Of a stretch of 64,000 bases of DNA, positions 62,501 through 64,000 are shown piece by piece. Position numbers and translations under genes: made by a program. Position 1 is the first letter of the stretch. Each line of letters opens with the position of its first letter. The notes under the pieces were generated by a model, which saw only the letters and a program-made list of their open reading frames with translations, made no database searches and was not told where the DNA came from. This DNA is from Pseudomonas sp. 14P_8.1_Bac3 (GTDB lineage: Bacteria > Pseudomonadota > Gammaproteobacteria > Pseudomonadales > Pseudomonadaceae), in contig NZ_JANLOD010000074.1 of assembly GCF_025466085.1 (NCBI RefSeq), positions 1-64,000 of the forward strand. Direction: 5' to 3'.

Positions 62501-64000
62501 GCGCACATTCACCCTGCAACCTGAGCATCAGGCGCCAGGGCTCGACCAGGCATTCGCGGCGATGCTCCCTGACGAACACCGGTTCGCCGGCCGCCCCTTT
62601 GAAGGCGTCGAGAATCTGTTGCTCGTAGGCCTTGGGCAGGTCCAGCTCCGGCAGGACTTTGCGCAGGTAGGTCACGTTGATGCCGTTGCGCAGGCGCGTG
62701 CCGTCCTTGGGATCGTCGACGCTGGCGTCCAGGCGCAGGAAGACCAGCCGCTGGGACAGCGGATCCTGCTGCACCGACTGGGTGTTGTCGATGTTGAGCT
62801 GCGCGAGTTGTTCCAGGGACATCGTGCTGCGCTTGGCGCCGGGCACCATGACGGTCGTTGGCACCGGCCCGGTCGGTCCGGCGGAATAGCGTTTTTCCCA
62901 GGTGACGGAATCGGGCAGATCCACCTGCACATCGAAGTGACCCGTGAGCGCGAAATCTTTGCGCAAGCGCGCCTGCAAGTGTTTGCGGGTGAAGGCCGCG
63001 CGGGGTTCGAGGGCGAGGGTCATGAGCGCGTGACTGCGTTGCATCGCCGGGATATAGGCCTCGATCAGGCCCTTGAGCCCGTTGCGATCAGCCGCTGTCA
63101 GTTTGTCGAGCCAGTCGGGGAGGTGAGTCGCCAGCGCACCGCTGCGGTCCTGCTCCAGCAGATGGGAAAACGCCAGGGATCTGGCGGCGTGCACCGGCGC
63201 CTGCAAGGTGGCAAGCACGCCGTTGCGCAACGTTTCCAGTTGCTCGGCACGTTGCGCGGCCTCGGTCGGTTCGGGATGACGCCGTTGAATGACGCCGACC
63301 TGTTCTTCGAAGTCGCTGATCAGTTGATTCAGACCGTATTCGAGGGCGTCGCCGGTGATGCGGTTCAGTTGTACGGTCAGGTGCTTGTTCTGCGGATCAA
63401 CCTTGAATACCCGACGTTCGAGTTCTTGGCGGTTGGCGAACCGTTGCAGGCCACCGCCAGTGCCAGGCCAGTAAAGAAGGACGCTGTGGGTCGAGCCGGG
63501 ATCGGTGAGCGCTTCGGCCTGGGTCACCAGGAATACGCCGTTCAGTTCATGGGTGGTGATCGTGGTTTTGCCGTCGACCTGTTCGGTCTTCGATAGCGTC
63601 AGGCTGGCGGCCGCCGGGGTATCGCCGGTGGCGTCGAGCAGGGCGGTGAGCAGAGTGTATTCATCGTCACTGAGTTGCTTGAGGGCCAATTGCAGCGCAG
63701 CTTCGGCTTTCAGGCCGGCCTTGTGGGCGCCGTGCAGCGCATTGAATTCACGCTGGAACGTGGTCACATCGAGGGTTCGCGGCCGGTACAGCAACGCCAA
63801 CGCTGCCTTGTGGGCGTCCTCTTCGGCTGCTTCCAATGCGCTGAGCGAGTCCCGGAAGGATTGCAGTCCCGGCCCATCGCCGACCTCTCTGATCAGGGCA
63901 TCGAGTGCGTCGCGTTGCCTGTTCAGTGCCACCTGGCGCAAGGACCAGGGGATGTCGGCATACAGGCTGCCGAACAGCGGTTGTTCATCGTCCTCGACCC
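59523..64000 (-). CDS. Very large toxin-like protein (dermonecrotic-toxin/DUF6543 type), 5' end outside window
   Basis: At least 1490 residues; the frame is open to the window edge, so the N-terminus is missing. Near the visible start VLLYWPGTGGGLQRFANRQELERRVF is a pattern of large Pseudomonas proteins annotated with a dermonecrotic-toxin or DUF6543 domain. A hydrophobic stretch in the middle (FNYIKMALGMMPFVGTAIALYDAWTAANQAVAAFL) could insert into membranes. The C-terminal 500 residues are charged and helical and end with WYAHFHYAKAS...HRFLTHADNADLPYADIG, typical of the group. No secretion signal is visible in the part seen. Function as a toxin is inferred from family naming, not from a catalytic motif. 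Confidence 0.8.
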   Translation of the reverse strand, partial: VEDDEQPLFGSLYADIPWSLRQVALNRQRDALDALIREVGDGPGLQSFRDSLSALEAAEEDAHKAALALLYRPRTLDVTTFQREFNALHGAHKAGLKAEAALQLALKQLSDDEYTLLTALLDATGDTPAAASLTLSKTEQVDGKTTITTHELNGVFLVTQAEALTDPGSTHSVLLYWPGTGGGLQRFANRQELERRVFKVDPQNKHLTVQLNRITGDALEYGLNQLISDFEEQVGVIQRRHPEPTEAAQRAEQLETLRNGVLATLQAPVHAARSLAFSHLLEQDRSGALATHLPDWLDKLTAADRNGLKGLIEAYIPAMQRSHALMTLALEPRAAFTRKHLQARLRKDFALTGHFDVQVDLPDSVTWEKRYSAGPTGPVPTTVMVPGAKRSTMSLEQLAQLNIDNTQSVQQDPLSQRLVFLRLDASVDDPKDGTRLRNGINVTYLRKVLPELDLPKAYEQQILDAFKGAAGEPVFVREHRRECLVEPWRLMLRLQGECARLQKQINSDELQILNTAIDAATPAAWRAGGKRIVLLPVRLSAGGKDTPGEGPSTLSGVTFIEEQVSGLTLLYLPDGPDGRFLRRYDNLEAARKGLFNLCQQDSMIRYLAGRALQGDVRAHERRLNEAVGKHFDGMIEVGTPWPASTSMATHLLDAHMGRLIIAHRDTSRSNAALYLERYALEGPRAFNYIKMALGMMPFVGTAIALYDAWTAANQAVAAFLRGDTGDGLAELQTVLLCLIDAAMDLLPGEAASSSLAPTARQLTRTRQLRALTASAAALQLPTMRQARHVVARFAGYEYEHPIALAGLQPATHGIYRNVYRHADGDFIVRQGRIFQVELSKDSRQWRLFGNSRKTYKQPIALDEAGHWDTWFGVYGTTFEGGGLGGGGVLGHMADVLDPIWPDAIRQRLPRWWVDEAFRRTHALTEAADDIALRIDAQVRLTEAALAAYNADPNVRLPALMLAAKKACIADIELARQHYQTLTDLLPLTHGNKRRVTLEFQSNGALLITDRYKHRLFIDHHQVDPLINRIDALLETLDTVPVTEVTKRLGLLEDIRKLRLEILKAFDVFEDHMREINHWYQRITLSTDRTRIAREVSELNARLSEARMLYLRTLHLLDTVTRYDAVTDLSWFLLQSQVRARRVHLDRALLMHYSLPEATATRAQRNQILQDCIEQYSRFRRDMHAWTASYPQHFHLDAVPAMLDGIEKMAERARKGIAIAPPAAAPGQRTKKVFLTEDDQLLIGEERTVAVGAKPQYSVTGPGGYKEIWELAANGKSRLLNPRNRPAPGGERSLESLVAEARQRLNSQEAYQTRVQAYAAQNMLPVDLEHMMLSEANELTHRARGIEELAPDNAIIAQLRSKATELTAVGRTMRTRQSLQIGKPTDGMLEDLISQNAVEIRKVSEMKNLGKRRDGRNDFLQEYEIWDLTQEPAKVLWYAHFHYAKASAALGGFEKAHLKLPEHRFLTHADNADLPYADIGKKSAVLPHFENL

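Overview
The window is a gene-dense, GC-rich stretch of a Pseudomonas chromosome, most likely from the P. fluorescens group. The evidence is the set and order of housekeeping genes (pepA-holC, lptFG, lepA-lepB-rnc-era-recO-pdxJ, mltF/purL, ffh, rpsP-rimM-trmD-rplS, xerD-dsbC-hom-thrC, recJ) and the many REP/REPIN palindromes of the 'tgtgggagcg.../tgtaggagcg...' type typical of that group. I found no rRNA, tRNA, CRISPR array, prophage or complete insertion sequence. All calls come from reading the sequence and its translations; no database search was run.

Layout. 1-2.4 kb: small hypothetical gene, holC and pepA on the minus strand, divergent from lptF-lptG (2.7-4.9 kb, LPS export). 5.0-11.1 kb: lepA, lepB, rnc, era, recO and pdxJ, all plus strand. 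11.2-17.2 kb: mltF, divergent purL and a small NIF3-like gene. 17.3-25.6 kb: L,D-transpeptidase, two Nudix enzymes, gamma-carbonic anhydrase, a DUF1289 protein, a VUT-type membrane protein, purT, an MFS transporter, a CorC-like protein and a CcsA-like membrane protein. 25.8-34.3 kb: ffh, the ribosomal/tRNA-modification operon rpsP-rimM-trmD-rplS, xerD, dsbC, hom and thrC. 34.6-41.0 kb: DUF3509 protein, a periplasmic-binding-like protein overlapping a class III CoA-transferase gene, a YaeQ-family gene, recJ and an Old Yellow Enzyme.

From about 41 kb the content is more accessory. There is an OpgC-like acyltransferase divergent from a two-gene Gtr-type glucosylation pair; a cluster of membrane-anchored glutamate-synthase-like enzyme, LuxR-type regulator, nitrilase-superfamily amidase and APC permease that looks like uptake and use of a nitrogen compound; and a tightly overlapping four-gene operon at 57.08-50.10 kb. 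That operon encodes two response regulators with GGDEF and EAL domains, a di-haem cytochrome c peroxidase-like protein and a sensor histidine kinase. In the first regulator the GGDEF domain looks intact and the EAL domain degraded; in the second the GGDEF domain is degraded and the EAL domain looks intact. One sensor kinase could therefore control both synthesis and breakdown of c-di-GMP, with a periplasmic haem enzyme in the same transcript. This is the most interesting system in the window.

The right end carries a Nudix hydrolase, a GNAT acetyltransferase, metR and the 3' part of a very large toxin-like gene that runs off the window. Gaps between operons are largely occupied by REPINs. Other notable non-coding features are a perfect 20-bp inverted repeat with a 2-base spacer (41.03 kb), chains of hairpins before hom and rpsP, and a structured, terminator-ended segment after the DUF3509 gene.
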